Assembly: GCA_016839635.1 (NCBI GenBank)
Contig: JAEOTV010000064.1
Coordinates: forward strand, 1-41,225
Length of the DNA stretch: 41,225 nucleotides
Source: Promethearchaeota archaeon
GTDB taxonomy: Archaea > Asgardarchaeota > Lokiarchaeia > Sigynarchaeales > SOKP01
Direction of reading: 5' to 3'
The position numbers were made by a program, and so were the translations under genes. This document shows, piece after piece, positions 1-8,980 of the stretch. Position 1 is the stretch's first letter, and each line of letters opens with the position of its first letter. The notes beneath the pieces were generated by a model that saw only the letters and a list, made by a program, of their open reading frames with translations, made no database searches and was not told where the DNA came from.

Positions 1-2
1 AG

Positions 3-254
3 AAGAAAGCAAGATCAAAGCATAGATTAAATATACTTTTTACAGATGCTGATGTATTTGACTTCAAGAATAGTATGAAAGAATTAAAAAAAATGAGTGA
101 AAAAGATATAAAATTTGTAATGGTAGTTCCAAAATTTGGATTCTCTCCTATTATGGCAAAAAAAATGGTCGAAGAAGCAAATGGGGTTCTTTTGACTTTA
201 AATCAATGGAGAGACTTTCCAAAATTAATATCTGAAATAATAACTAACCAATAA
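3..254 (+). CDS. VWA-domain protein, 3' end only
   Basis: This reading frame enters from the left edge and gives 83 residues before the stop at 252-254. The visible part reads like the second half of a von Willebrand factor A domain of the CoxE/MoxR-associated type. It has a hydrophobic strand ending in a FTDAD motif, which fits the second metal-ion (MIDAS) position, then a helix, a strand (KFVMVVPKFG), and a closing helix typical of the domain's C-terminus. The DxSxS part of the metal site would lie upstream, outside the window. The next gene starts 25 bases downstream on the same strand and encodes a SWIM zinc-finger protein. SWIM, VWA and MoxR-type AAA+ genes often sit together in prokaryotes, so a MoxR ATPase just to the left is plausible but not seen. 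Confidence 0.7.
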   Translation, partial: KKARSKHRLNILFTDADVFDFKNSMKELKKMSEKDIKFVMVVPKFGFSPIMAKKMVEEANGVLLTLNQWRDFPKLISEIITNQ

Positions 255-279
255 CTTTAATTTTTTTCAATTAAAACAG

Positions 280-2628
280 GTGTCTAGATTAGATTTTAAA
301 AATAATATTCAGAATGCCGATTTTTTTAAAAGATATGTCCGAGGAGCTAGACTAAATAGGGGCAAAAATATCCCTAATAAGAATATTATTAATTTCAATA
401 TTGAAAAAGATCCACAGATAAGAATTATTGCTGATATTCAAGGTTCAGGGACTTCTAGATATGTGATAAATATTTTACAAGAGTTTAATGGTAAATATAA
501 AATTATTCATGATTGTCCCGATTTTAGAAATGGATATAACTTCTGTAAACACATTGTAAAGATTTTATTTTTACTTGAACCTGACATTTGTAAATCAATT
601 TGCAGTAATTTTCATTTAATCAAATTTTCGTCGGATTTTAGTTTAGTTAAAGAAAGTAAGTCAAAAAGCTTTGTTTTAAAAGCTGAAGATTTAATTAAAG
701 AATTAAAATACTATGAAGCTATAAACTTTTTAAATCAAGCGTACAAAGAATCTAAGAACTTTGAATATATTTTGAAAATTGGAGAAATTTCTTTAGAATA
801 TAATCTATATGACTTATTTCTGAACTATGCTGTTAATTATAAAGAGTTATTAAATAAACACGCGAGCAATCTCCCTGAAATTATAATCTCAACAATTTCC
901 TTCTTACAAAATTATAATTTCCCTAAGCAAGTTGAGATTAGTATTAATACTCAAAAAATCTTAGTCAGTTTCACAAAAGATAAACTAATAGAAATCTTAC
1001 AAAAGTCTAAGATTCATGAAATTGATAGTTCTATTCTAAGATACTTATTATTAAATAAACTAGATTCAAAGATTTATGTTTCAGACCACTTTAGTGATAT
1101 TTTAAAAGGTTCCAAATTGGAATTAAAATCAGTTATAGAAAAAAAGACTGAAGGATTAGTTGATGAAGCAATTTTAAATATGGAATCAGAAGAAATTATT
1201 GATTCTTTCATGAAAATAACAGATTATTGCAAATTTGAAAATTCTAATATACTTCATAAAAAAATCCAAAAATATAAACACCAATTAAGGGAAATGTATA
1301 TAGAAGGGCTAAAATCCAAGCATGCTTTTCTTAGATCTTTAGTAATAGCAAATACTAATACTGATAAATTACGCCAAATGAAATTTACTAAAAGATATAA
1401 CTACCCTACTTTAATTTGGGGTTCTGCTTTTAAGAGTGAATCACCTTTACATTATTATATTTTAGAGAAGTGCGGTTATGAAAAGCATCATTTAGAATAT
1501 ACAGAAATGAGTAATTTCATTGAAAACTTTCCCGTATTTGCAGAAATTTTTAACGCAAATAATCCGATTAAATATGAAGTGAAAAACTTTTGGGGATCTT
1601 TCGAACCTAAAATACTCAATGTTGTTAAAAAAGATCCTATTGTTGAATTAGATTTTGATATTCAAACACAAGAAATTGATAAATTTGTTTTAATAGAATG
1701 GGATTTAGCCCAGAAACCAATTTTGGGTAGCTATATATGCCAATTTTCTGATGGTTATCTTATACCAGATCAAACACATCCTTTAACACATTACATCCAA
1801 CCTTTTGATCTAATACTATGCGAAAGAAAACCTGTTGCAGTTAAAGGCAATAATATTAAAATAATGAAACCTTTAAGGAGGATCAGTATTAAATCTGCTA
1901 TTGATCTCGTATGGTTTGGTATTGAATATATTGCCTCATACTTACCTTTGAAGATAATTGATGATTTAAAGAACTATCAAATTGACGAGCTTGATGCAAT
2001 AGAAAAAGTATTTAAACTATATAACAATAGCTTCCTTCCTGATAAGAAAACTTCTAAAAAACATATCCATAATTTCATACAAAACAAAATTGCAAAGGAA
2101 CTTAATAAAACATATTTGAGATTAATTGATAAACCTAATTATAAAGAGAAAGTGCTTAAAATGATTGGATTTGATCGATATTCGCAAATTTTTACAAAAA
2201 GAACAATTTTACAGCAATTTCTAATGGATGATTTCAAAAGAACATCACTTCAAGAGTTAAAACTTGATTTCAAAAAAAAAATCGCAAAACAAATTTCAAT
2301 TTTGATAAGAAAAGAAGAATTTAATACAATTGACTTGAAAGTCTTGAAAAAGTTCCCCAAATTTAAAAAATTGACTCTCAAATTAATTTATGAATTAAAA
2401 AAACGACTTATCAGATGTGAGATTTATCAAGTTGGTGAAAACTCCTATAATATTCAAAATTTACTTAAAAATTATTATGGCGAGATTCTAGTTAGAAACG
2501 CTTTGAATATAGATTCGAATAGAAAAAAGCCTGGTACAATAATTTCTGATGATGATCTATCAAAAATATTAGAAAATTTTAACTTTTTAAAATTAGAAAA
2601 GCCAAAAATAATTGATAAAACTGCTTGA
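280..2628 (+). CDS. SWIM zinc-finger protein
   Basis: This is a large 782-residue protein with a GTG start. A zinc-binding motif of SWIM type lies near the N-terminus: H77-x-C79, a nine-residue spacer, then C89-x-H91. The classical motif is CxCx(n)CxH, so the first ligand here is His instead of Cys. About 680 mostly helical and mixed residues follow that I cannot assign; residues 130-215 look like helical repeats. The C-terminal third is Lys-rich. SWIM domains are thought to bind DNA or protein, and prokaryotic SWIM proteins are commonly encoded beside VWA and MoxR genes, as is the case with the VWA gene immediately upstream. The pair probably works as a chaperone-like or regulatory complex; this is inferred from the neighbourhood. 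The GTG start is the most upstream one in the frame, and no strong ribosome binding site decides it. Confidence 0.72.
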   Translation: MSRLDFKNNIQNADFFKRYVRGARLNRGKNIPNKNIINFNIEKDPQIRIIADIQGSGTSRYVINILQEFNGKYKIIHDCPDFRNGYNFCKHIVKILFLLEPDICKSICSNFHLIKFSSDFSLVKESKSKSFVLKAEDLIKELKYYEAINFLNQAYKESKNFEYILKIGEISLEYNLYDLFLNYAVNYKELLNKHASNLPEIIISTISFLQNYNFPKQVEISINTQKILVSFTKDKLIEILQKSKIHEIDSSILRYLLLNKLDSKIYVSDHFSDILKGSKLELKSVIEKKTEGLVDEAILNMESEEIIDSFMKITDYCKFENSNILHKKIQKYKHQLREMYIEGLKSKHAFLRSLVIANTNTDKLRQMKFTKRYNYPTLIWGSAFKSESPLHYYILEKCGYEKHHLEYTEMSNFIENFPVFAEIFNANNPIKYEVKNFWGSFEPKILNVVKKDPIVELDFDIQTQEIDKFVLIEWDLAQKPILGSYICQFSDGYLIPDQTHPLTHYIQPFDLILCERKPVAVKGNNIKIMKPLRRISIKSAIDLVWFGIEYIASYLPLKIIDDLKNYQIDELDAIEKVFKLYNNSFLPDKKTSKKHIHNFIQNKIAKELNKTYLRLIDKPNYKEKVLKMIGFDRYSQIFTKRTILQQFLMDDFKRTSLQELKLDFKKKIAKQISILIRKEEFNTIDLKVLKKFPKFKKLTLKLIYELKKRLIRCEIYQVGENSYNIQNLLKNYYGEILVRNALNIDSNRKKPGTIISDDDLSKILENFNFLKLEKPKIIDKTA

Positions 2629-2688
2629 TGGGTTATATTTAAAAAATTAATAGAAATCTTATTTTTAACTCATAAATTTTTGGGATCT

Positions 2689-3543
2689 ATGAGTGAATTA
2701 TTTGCTGAAAGTGTTAATGGAATAAAAATTTGTTATGAAATAAAAGGAAAGGGAGAATCTGTTCTTTTAGTGCATGGTTTCAGTGATAGGAAGGAACATT
2801 GGAGAGCTCAATTCGGAGAATTAGCTGAATATTTCAAAGTAATAAGATTTGATAATAGAGGTGCTGGAAAGTCTGATAGACCTGATGGTGTTTATACAAT
2901 GGAACTTTTCGCAGACGATATCAACAGTTTACTTAATCATCTTGAATTAAAGGAAACTAATATCATTGGACATAGCTTAGGCGGAATGATAGTACAAAAT
3001 TTCGCTATAAAATATCCAAATAGGATAAAAAAAATTGTTCTTATCAATACTATTGCAGGTATGACTCCTCCAGGAATCCCCCCTAACCGAGGGGTTGAGA
3101 TATATAGAAAAAATGCAATTGCAGGGATTAAAGCGAGAGAAAAAGATCCTCTCAATGCCTTTCTAAATGGAGCTAAACATAGTTATTCAAGAGATTTTTA
3201 TAAGCAAATGCTTGAAAATCCAAGAAATAAATTTCATAATATATGGTCAGTGGAAGATTTAGTAGAAGAAAAAACACTTTATGGTCCAACTGAGAAGGAT
3301 ATCAACCATCAAGCAGAAGCATTAGCATCTCATAATACATATGACAGATTACATGAAATTAAAAATGAAGTCTTAATAATTGCTGCTGACAAGGATAAAT
3401 CTTGTCCTATGTTAATGAATAAGAAGATTCATGAACTCCTACCTAATAGTCAATTTATAGTAATTGAAAAGGCAGCACATCAATCAATATTAGAATATCC
3501 TTATATAATTAATCCATACATTATTGAGTTTTTAAAAGCTTAA
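2689..3543 (+). CDS. Alpha/beta hydrolase, copy 1
   Basis: This is a standard-size alpha/beta-hydrolase fold enzyme of 284 residues. It has the oxyanion-hole HGF motif near residue 29-31, the nucleophile elbow GHSLGG with Ser96, the likely acid Asp234 in AADKDK, and the catalytic His264 in KAAHQS. The fold includes esterases, lipases, haloperoxidase-like and C-C bond hydrolases, and the sequence does not tell me the substrate. There is no signal peptide, so it is cytoplasmic. I chose the ATG at 2689 over the upstream TTG at 2680 because the paralogue that follows aligns with an ATG at the same position (MSELF against MTDLL). It is one of a tandem pair, 49 bases from the next gene, with conserved blocks such as RFDNRGAGKSDRP, so it arose by local duplication. 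Confidence 0.88.
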   Translation: MSELFAESVNGIKICYEIKGKGESVLLVHGFSDRKEHWRAQFGELAEYFKVIRFDNRGAGKSDRPDGVYTMELFADDINSLLNHLELKETNIIGHSLGGMIVQNFAIKYPNRIKKIVLINTIAGMTPPGIPPNRGVEIYRKNAIAGIKAREKDPLNAFLNGAKHSYSRDFYKQMLENPRNKFHNIWSVEDLVEEKTLYGPTEKDINHQAEALASHNTYDRLHEIKNEVLIIAADKDKSCPMLMNKKIHELLPNSQFIVIEKAAHQSILEYPYIINPYIIEFLKA

Positions 3544-3592
3544 TTTAGTCATTCATAAATATATTTTAAATAAATAATTAATTTTGTTTAAT

Positions 3593-4429
3593 ATGACTGA
3601 TTTACTTACTGATGTTAATGGTATAAAAATCTGTTATGAAATTTTAGGAGAGGGGGACCCTGTCTTACTAGTACATGGATTAGGAAGTAAAAAAGAAAGT
3701 TGGATTGGCCAATTCAAACCTCTCTCAGAACATTTTAAAGTAATTAGGTTTGATAATAGAGGTGCAGGGAAATCTGACAGACCGAAAGGGGAATATTCAA
3801 TGGAACTTTTTGCTGATGATATTACTGGTTTAATGGACTACCTAAAAATTGATAAAGCTCACATAATTGGCTGGAGTTTAGGAGGGATGATCGTCCAGAA
3901 TTTTGTTATAAAATATCCAGAACGAGTTAATAAAATGATTTTAATCAATACAAATTATGGTACACCCGACGAGTCTGGAGCAGAGCTTTATAAAAATATG
4001 CGAATAGCAAATTTAAAAGCAACAGAAAAAGATCCAGAACAAACATTTTGGAAATCAATACGTGCAGATTATCATATATCATTTAGAAAGCAATTAGAAG
4101 CTGAACCGTCTAAAAAATGGTATGGATTATGGTCAGCGGAGGATTTAATAAAAGAAAGTATGATTGATCCACCGACTCTAGAAGATATTGAACTACAGGC
4201 AAGAGCTCTGAGTACACATCATACATTAGAAAGACTAAATGAAATCAAAAATGAATCATTATTAATCACATCTACTCATGATAGAGTTATACCAACAGCA
4301 GTCATGAAAGAAATGCATAAAAGAATTCCAAATAGTACCCTAAAAGTAATAGATAAAGCAGGTCATGGTTCACCTCGATCTAGGGCTCAAGAAATTAATA
4401 AAATGATTATAGATTTTTTAAGTAATTGA
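3593..4429 (+). CDS. Alpha/beta hydrolase, copy 2
   Basis: This 278-residue enzyme is the tandem paralogue of the preceding hydrolase. The nucleophile elbow is GWSLGG with Ser95; the acid is Asp230 in THDRVIP and the base His258 in KAGHGS. Trp instead of His before the nucleophile, and a shorter cap region (no counterpart of the Pro-rich loop after INTIAG in copy 1), suggest the two copies have diverged in substrate. An in-frame TTG lies nine bases upstream, but the ATG at 3593 fits the family start better. An AT-rich, TATA-like stretch (about 3558-3575) in the gap could give this copy its own promoter. The gene ends 13 bases from the convergent MFS gene, with a T-rich tract in between. Substrate unknown. 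Confidence 0.88.
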   Translation: MTDLLTDVNGIKICYEILGEGDPVLLVHGLGSKKESWIGQFKPLSEHFKVIRFDNRGAGKSDRPKGEYSMELFADDITGLMDYLKIDKAHIIGWSLGGMIVQNFVIKYPERVNKMILINTNYGTPDESGAELYKNMRIANLKATEKDPEQTFWKSIRADYHISFRKQLEAEPSKKWYGLWSAEDLIKESMIDPPTLEDIELQARALSTHHTLERLNEIKNESLLITSTHDRVIPTAVMKEMHKRIPNSTLKVIDKAGHGSPRSRAQEINKMIIDFLSN

Positions 4430-4436
4430 ATTACTT

Positions 4437-4450
4437 ATTTTTTTATTTTT
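4437..4450 (+). terminator. T-rich terminator between convergent genes
   Basis: A 14-base stretch that is all T apart from one A (4443 to 4445 is also the reverse-strand stop of the MFS gene) begins 7 bases after the hydrolase stop. Archaeal RNA polymerase terminates at such U-tracts without a hairpin, so this probably ends the hydrolase transcript. Confidence 0.45.
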
Positions 4451-5663
4451 CTTCAATCAACTTTTCTTGATTTAGTGTAGTTATGTCGTATTTTTTTAAT
4501 TGAATTGTTTTGAAGCCCATTAAGAATGGAACCAATGCTACTGAACTAATGAGAAAACTTAGAAAATAGGGTGCAAAAAAGTTTAGCATAAGTGTACCAA
4601 GTAAAGGTCCAATAATTTGAGCAAAACTATCTAAGCCTGAAGAATATCCATTTATTTTCCCTTGTTCCATAGGAGATACTGATTGACTAATTTTACTATT
4701 CAATGGTCCGCGTGTTAAAGATGCAGCAAAACTGATTATCATTATCAAACTAAAAAACATCCATAAATTAATAGAGAATCCAACAAGGAAGAATGAAATG
4801 AGAAACATTACTAAACCAAGTTTAATTGCATTATTTTCCCCCAGTTTCTTTATCGTTGGTTTAAATAAGGTGAATCGTACCAGCGCTCGGAAAATACCTG
4901 AAATGAATAAAAGGAACCCAATCTCAAACGCATTTAGACCGAAAGCAATTTCTGCAAAAAAGGAAAGTGAAGCCATCGCAATCATAAATGACGCTGTATG
5001 AAAACCCCATAATGTTAGATACCACCTTGCTCCTTTATTTTTTCTGATTTGAATAACAATTTTTTTCTTATATTCATGATTTAATTCACGTTTTTCCTTT
5101 GGCCAAGTTTCATTCAAAACTGAAATTGTAATTATCATAGTAAATAAGGATAAACTTGCTGCGACCAGACCAGGGAGAAATATACCACCAAAACTAAAAA
5201 GAGTTCCTCCTATTGCAGGACCAAAAAGTGAAGCTAAAACATGAGCAACACCAACATTTGCCATTTGAATACCCCTATCTTTTGGAGGAACTTCATCCCC
5301 AATTATTGCTTTTGCAATTGGGAAATTTCCGCCAAATATTCCATCAATAACTCGTGAGATTATTAATACCCATATTGAACCAGAAAATGCTAACAAAATA
5401 AATCCTACGAATGTTCCTGCTTGCGAAATTAAGAGTAATGGTCTTCTTCCAAATTTATCACTAAGTTTTCCTAAGATTGGCCCAAAAATAAAAGAAAACA
5501 TAGCGTTTATTGATAATACTATCCCCATTATAAAAATTGGAATAGAAAAACTGTCTGCTATAAATGGAGCCATTGGAAGAATCATCGAAAATCCAATGAT
5601 ATCAATAAAAACAGCTATCCATAATGGTGATAAATTAGGATATTTAAAAATTGTTATTGGCAT
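4443..5663 (-). CDS. MFS transporter, drug-efflux type
   Basis: This 406-residue polytopic membrane protein has about twelve hydrophobic segments, the normal size for the major facilitator superfamily. The signature motif A, GKLSDKFGRRP, lies at residues 65-75 between helices 2 and 3. A second motif region with RVIDG followed by GDEVPPKDRG occurs near residues 104-130. The overall look matches proton-driven TetA/MdtG-like efflux carriers. Substrate cannot be read from sequence. The gene is transcribed away from the beta-helix membrane protein gene, with a 162-base divergent spacer, and converges on the hydrolase pair. It appears to be a single-gene unit. Confidence 0.88.
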   Translation of the reverse strand: MPITIFKYPNLSPLWIAVFIDIIGFSMILPMAPFIADSFSIPIFIMGIVLSINAMFSFIFGPILGKLSDKFGRRPLLLISQAGTFVGFILLAFSGSIWVLIISRVIDGIFGGNFPIAKAIIGDEVPPKDRGIQMANVGVAHVLASLFGPAIGGTLFSFGGIFLPGLVAASLSLFTMIITISVLNETWPKEKRELNHEYKKKIVIQIRKNKGARWYLTLWGFHTASFMIAMASLSFFAEIAFGLNAFEIGFLLFISGIFRALVRFTLFKPTIKKLGENNAIKLGLVMFLISFFLVGFSINLWMFFSLIMIISFAASLTRGPLNSKISQSVSPMEQGKINGYSSGLDSFAQIIGPLLGTLMLNFFAPYFLSFLISSVALVPFLMGFKTIQLKKYDITTLNQEKLIEEK

Positions 5664-5796
5664 GACTGATCTTAAACTAGAATAAAAGTGAAATATCTCC
5701 TAAATTGAAAAGTCAAATTAACAATTAACTTAAAACATTTGGATTTTAATCTATAATTATTAAATTTTATTATTAAATGAGACTAATAAGTAATTT

Positions 5797-5805
5797 TTTT
5801 ATATA
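5797..5805 (+). promoter_or_regulatory. TATA box for the beta-helix protein gene
   Basis: TTTTATATA lies in the divergent spacer. The usual archaeal distance of about 25 bases puts transcription start near 5827-5830. That would be at or just past the ATG at 5826, which supports the second ATG at 5841 as the translated one; it also has a GGGAG at 5828-5832 in front of it. Confidence 0.4.
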
Positions 5806-5825
5806 GAATATTCAAATATATTATT

Positions 5826-6629
5826 ATGGGAGCTGATAAAATGGAAAATGAAGAAAATTCAAGCTTTGAGGAAAACTTAGAGAAGACCGTTGAGCTTCCA
5901 GCTTTAGATTTTTTTAAAATAAATTTTTTAAGCTTCATAGTACCTCTTTATGCATGCCTAAGCCTTTTCTTGCTATTTGAATATGGTTTTATTAACCTCT
6001 TCTCAATACCTCCACTTATCCACTTAATTATATTACCTGTACTTTTTCTCTTTCTTTATTATATATATCTTATTGTATTGATTGAATTTACTGCCTTATG
6101 GGCTCGAAGATGGAATAAAAAATCTCCTCCGATACAGGGTGTATTTAAACGTGTACTTGATGATGTGAAGAGTGAAGAAGGTCAATTGATTAAATATTAC
6201 CATAAAAGAGGTTTTATTATAAAATTCCCTATGTGGTTAACTTCCAAGTCACCATTTCCGTGGTTAATTAACCGAACTCTTCGGAAAATTAGTCATAATA
6301 AAATAGGTAAAAATGTAATATATTCTGACTCTTATGTGGGTTTAGAATTCACTGAAATCGGGGATAACACTTTCTTTTACCCTACGACAGGACTTTCTAG
6401 CCATGCTGTAAATACTATTTTTGGTAAAATTACAATGCTTGAAATTAAAATTGGTCGAAACAATACATTCTATCCAGGTACAATAATGGGATGCGGAGCA
6501 CTCACAACTGATGATAATGTTATTTATCCAAATACGGTTTTACATAAAAATTGGAGGGGAAAACCTGGAGAGCTTTATTATCAAGGAAGTCCTGGGCGTC
6601 CTATTAACGTGAAGAAGGTAAATGAGTAG
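5826..6629 (+). CDS. Membrane-anchored left-handed beta-helix (acyltransferase-like) protein
   Basis: This protein has up to 267 residues. Two hydrophobic segments (about 31-54 and 61-92) precede a basic linker. From about residue 156 a left-handed beta-helix made of imperfect hexapeptide turns follows (IGKNVIYSD, IGDNTFFYP, IGRNNTFYPG, TDDNVIYPNT). Hexapeptide proteins are mostly acyl- or acetyltransferases acting as trimers, and membrane-anchored relatives occur next to surface-polysaccharide genes. The catalytic His usual in xenobiotic-type acetyltransferases is not clearly identifiable, so the enzyme activity is uncertain. A second in-frame ATG at 5841 has a better-placed GGGAG and may be the true start. 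The gene ends three bases from the convergent acyl-CoA synthetase gene. Confidence 0.72.
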   Translation: MGADKMENEENSSFEENLEKTVELPALDFFKINFLSFIVPLYACLSLFLLFEYGFINLFSIPPLIHLIILPVLFLFLYYIYLIVLIEFTALWARRWNKKSPPIQGVFKRVLDDVKSEEGQLIKYYHKRGFIIKFPMWLTSKSPFPWLINRTLRKISHNKIGKNVIYSDSYVGLEFTEIGDNTFFYPTTGLSSHAVNTIFGKITMLEIKIGRNNTFYPGTIMGCGALTTDDNVIYPNTVLHKNWRGKPGELYYQGSPGRPINVKKVNE

Positions 6630-6632
6630 GAT

Positions 6633-8144
6633 TTAGGATCTCAAAAATTTATCTTGACTATTTTTTTTTGGATATTTATCATGTCTTTGTAAAAATTCTC
6701 TATATGAATTAATTTTGTCTAAAACGATTCCTGTCAATTCTAGACTATCAAATATAGGAACATTACGATTTAAGAGTTTTAGTTTAAACTTATATCGGCT
6801 TTTATATTCCTCAAAACCTTCATTGATTTTTAACATAACACAATACATGGGTTTAGTACATATTCTCTTTGCTTTTGAAATATATCTGATGAATTCTTTA
6901 TTCAAATCCATGTCTTTATAGCCCATTTCTTCCAATAGTTCTTGAAAACCTCCAAATCTTTCAGGATCCTTAATAAATACGATTGAAGAAATATTTGGAT
7001 CTTTATCTAAAGCTAAGATAGTACGGTAATAGATATTAGGTTGTATTCCTGCACCACCAAGATCAAGAGGGTTAGTTACATTTGTATTTACATCTGGTAA
7101 GAATCTCTTCATTTTATTAATAGTTTTTTCTGTCAGACTAGGTATTTTTAAATTAAATTTCTCCAGAATGTCTATAGCTTCTATAGTGGAACCACCACCT
7201 ATTCCAATTACACCTACATTTCGGGTTTCTGGTAAATGTGTTAGATTAAAAGATGAAGCTAATGCAGCTAGTTCATTTGAATTGTTTACTATACAACTCC
7301 CCGTTTGTTTACCTACAGCTTTCCAAATAGCGTTATTCCCAGCAAGACCACCGGTATGTGATAAAATAGCTTTTTTTGTGGCTTCACCATATCCTGCTCT
7401 CCAAAGTATTACTGGTTTTCTATTTAAGTTACATTCTTGTACCTTTTCCATAAACTTTCTTCCTTGGGTAACAGACCTTAAATTTTCAATATATAACCCG
7501 ATTATTTTCGTATATTCGTCATAAAGAAAGTAATCTAAAAAATCAGCAGGAGATAAATCTAATGAATTCCCAATTGATATAAATTTGGATATATGAAGTC
7601 CGTATGAGACTGCTAATTGAGATAAGTTTTGTGCAATTCCACCTGATTGAAAAACTCCACTAAAGTTTCCAGCTTTTTTAGATTGTTCAAATGCAAAATA
7701 TAATCCTCCTCGGGGATTATAAATCCCTATACAATTTGGTCCAATAATCCTAACATTATATCTCTTTGCAATATCTAATAATTCTTTTTCCAGATTCTCA
7801 TTTCCAACTTCACGAAAACCTGAAGCAAAAACTGTTGCAAAGGGTACTCCTTTTTGGCCAATCTGTTCCATTAATTTGGGGCATAATCTAGCGGGAACCG
7901 CCAGGATTACGTAATCTATCGGCTCGGAAATTTCAAGTATGGAACTATAAATTTGATATCCATATAGATTCTGTCCATTTAGGCGAGGATTGAATAAATA
8001 AATTGGACCTTTAAATCGATTTTTCATACACCTTAGAAAAAAACCCCCACTCCCAGGATCACGGCTCACGCCTATTATCCCAATTGACTTAGGAAAAAAT
8101 AATTTTTCAAATTCAATTTTTCGAGATTCATCAAACGCTGACAT
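6633..8144 (-). CDS. ADP-forming acyl-CoA synthetase, alpha-subunit type
   Basis: This 503-residue protein is built like the alpha subunit of archaeal ADP-forming acetyl/acyl-CoA synthetase. It has a CoA-binding Rossmann domain (17-145, with IGVSRDPGSGG and the GPNCIG motif at 135-140), then a succinyl-CoA-ligase-like domain (160-300) with the phosphorylated histidine His263 in LSHTGGLAG, and a third flavodoxin-like domain (308-470). The family makes ATP from acyl-CoA plus ADP and phosphate during fermentation of amino acids or sugars. The ATP-grasp beta subunit is neither fused nor encoded anywhere in the window, so it must be supplied elsewhere, or this member has a different role. The gene lies downstream of the two glycerophosphodiesterases on the same strand, 87 bases away. 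Confidence 0.85.
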   Translation of the reverse strand: MSAFDESRKIEFEKLFFPKSIGIIGVSRDPGSGGFFLRCMKNRFKGPIYLFNPRLNGQNLYGYQIYSSILEISEPIDYVILAVPARLCPKLMEQIGQKGVPFATVFASGFREVGNENLEKELLDIAKRYNVRIIGPNCIGIYNPRGGLYFAFEQSKKAGNFSGVFQSGGIAQNLSQLAVSYGLHISKFISIGNSLDLSPADFLDYFLYDEYTKIIGLYIENLRSVTQGRKFMEKVQECNLNRKPVILWRAGYGEATKKAILSHTGGLAGNNAIWKAVGKQTGSCIVNNSNELAALASSFNLTHLPETRNVGVIGIGGGSTIEAIDILEKFNLKIPSLTEKTINKMKRFLPDVNTNVTNPLDLGGAGIQPNIYYRTILALDKDPNISSIVFIKDPERFGGFQELLEEMGYKDMDLNKEFIRYISKAKRICTKPMYCVMLKINEGFEEYKSRYKFKLKLLNRNVPIFDSLELTGIVLDKINSYREFLQRHDKYPKKNSQDKFLRS

Positions 8145-8231
8145 AAGAAAATATTCTAAATATTGATAAATGAGTTAAATAGAATAATAAGATTGGACTA
8201 AAATATTTTATTAAGAAAAATATTGGGTTTG

Positions 8232-8966
8232 TTAATTATCTCTTATTATTCTTTTAGCTTGTTGAATATCATCATGTATTAAGCCATCTATACCCATTCT
8301 TACTACTTCTTTTAAATCTGATTCTTTAATGGGCTCGTTAATGCCTGTCCACATATTAATTAAAAGATTATTAAAATGCGCAAATTCAACAATATCTTTA
8401 TTAACAGCCTTCCAATGTGGATGAATGGCAAAAAAATTATTATCAATAGCTTTTTTGCAGAATTTAATCACCATTCTAGGAGAAATCAGCTCTTCAGAAA
8501 CTATTAATCCTAATTTTAAACTAGGTTGTAATTTCTGGAGTTCTAATAATTCACTAAATATAAAAGAACTAAATATTGAAGATTCTATAAGATCTTCTTT
8601 TTTCAGAAGCTCTATAAGATCTTTACTAAAATCCTGAGCTTTTACTTCGCAATTTAGACCAATATTTCCTTTAGCAATTTTTATTAATTCCTTTAATGTA
8701 GGGATACTCTCACCATCCCCTACATCGATGGTTTTCAATTCATCCAATGTCATATCTCTAATATAGCTGATTTTGCCATCTGGTTGAGTAATATAAGAAT
8801 CGTGTTTAATTACCATTTCTCCATCTTTAGATTGGTGTACATCAAATTCGATGTAATCTGCGTTTAATTCAACTGCTTTTTGAAATGCTCTTAATGTATT
8901 TTCAGGTGCGATATTGCTTGCACCTCTATGAGCAATTATGATTACTTTATTTATATCTAACTTCAT
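8232..8966 (-). CDS. Glycerophosphodiester phosphodiesterase, copy 1
   Basis: This 244-residue TIM-barrel enzyme is of GDPD size. It carries the family signature: His13-Arg14 in AHRGAS, PENT with Glu22, the metal ligands Glu40 and Asp42 in YIEFDV, and the second catalytic His55 in KHDSY. The later NCEVK strand supplies another metal ligand. GDPDs hydrolyse glycerophosphodiesters to glycerol phosphate and an alcohol. No signal peptide is seen, so it acts in the cytoplasm. In an archaeon the substrate could be a head-group fragment of its own ether lipids or imported diesters from bacterial lipids. The gene is the second of a tandem pair, 14 bases after the stop of its paralogue, so the two are co-transcribed. 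Confidence 0.92.
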   Translation of the reverse strand: MKLDINKVIIIAHRGASNIAPENTLRAFQKAVELNADYIEFDVHQSKDGEMVIKHDSYITQPDGKISYIRDMTLDELKTIDVGDGESIPTLKELIKIAKGNIGLNCEVKAQDFSKDLIELLKKEDLIESSIFSSFIFSELLELQKLQPSLKLGLIVSEELISPRMVIKFCKKAIDNNFFAIHPHWKAVNKDIVEFAHFNNLLINMWTGINEPIKESDLKEVVRMGIDGLIHDDIQQAKRIIRDN

Positions 8967-8980
8967 TTTTTTTCATTTAA

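Noticed and set aside
7168..7524. A 118-codon plus-strand frame
   Set aside because: It lies wholly antisense to the acyl-CoA synthetase alpha gene, whose conserved motifs cover the region; the product looks like no protein family.
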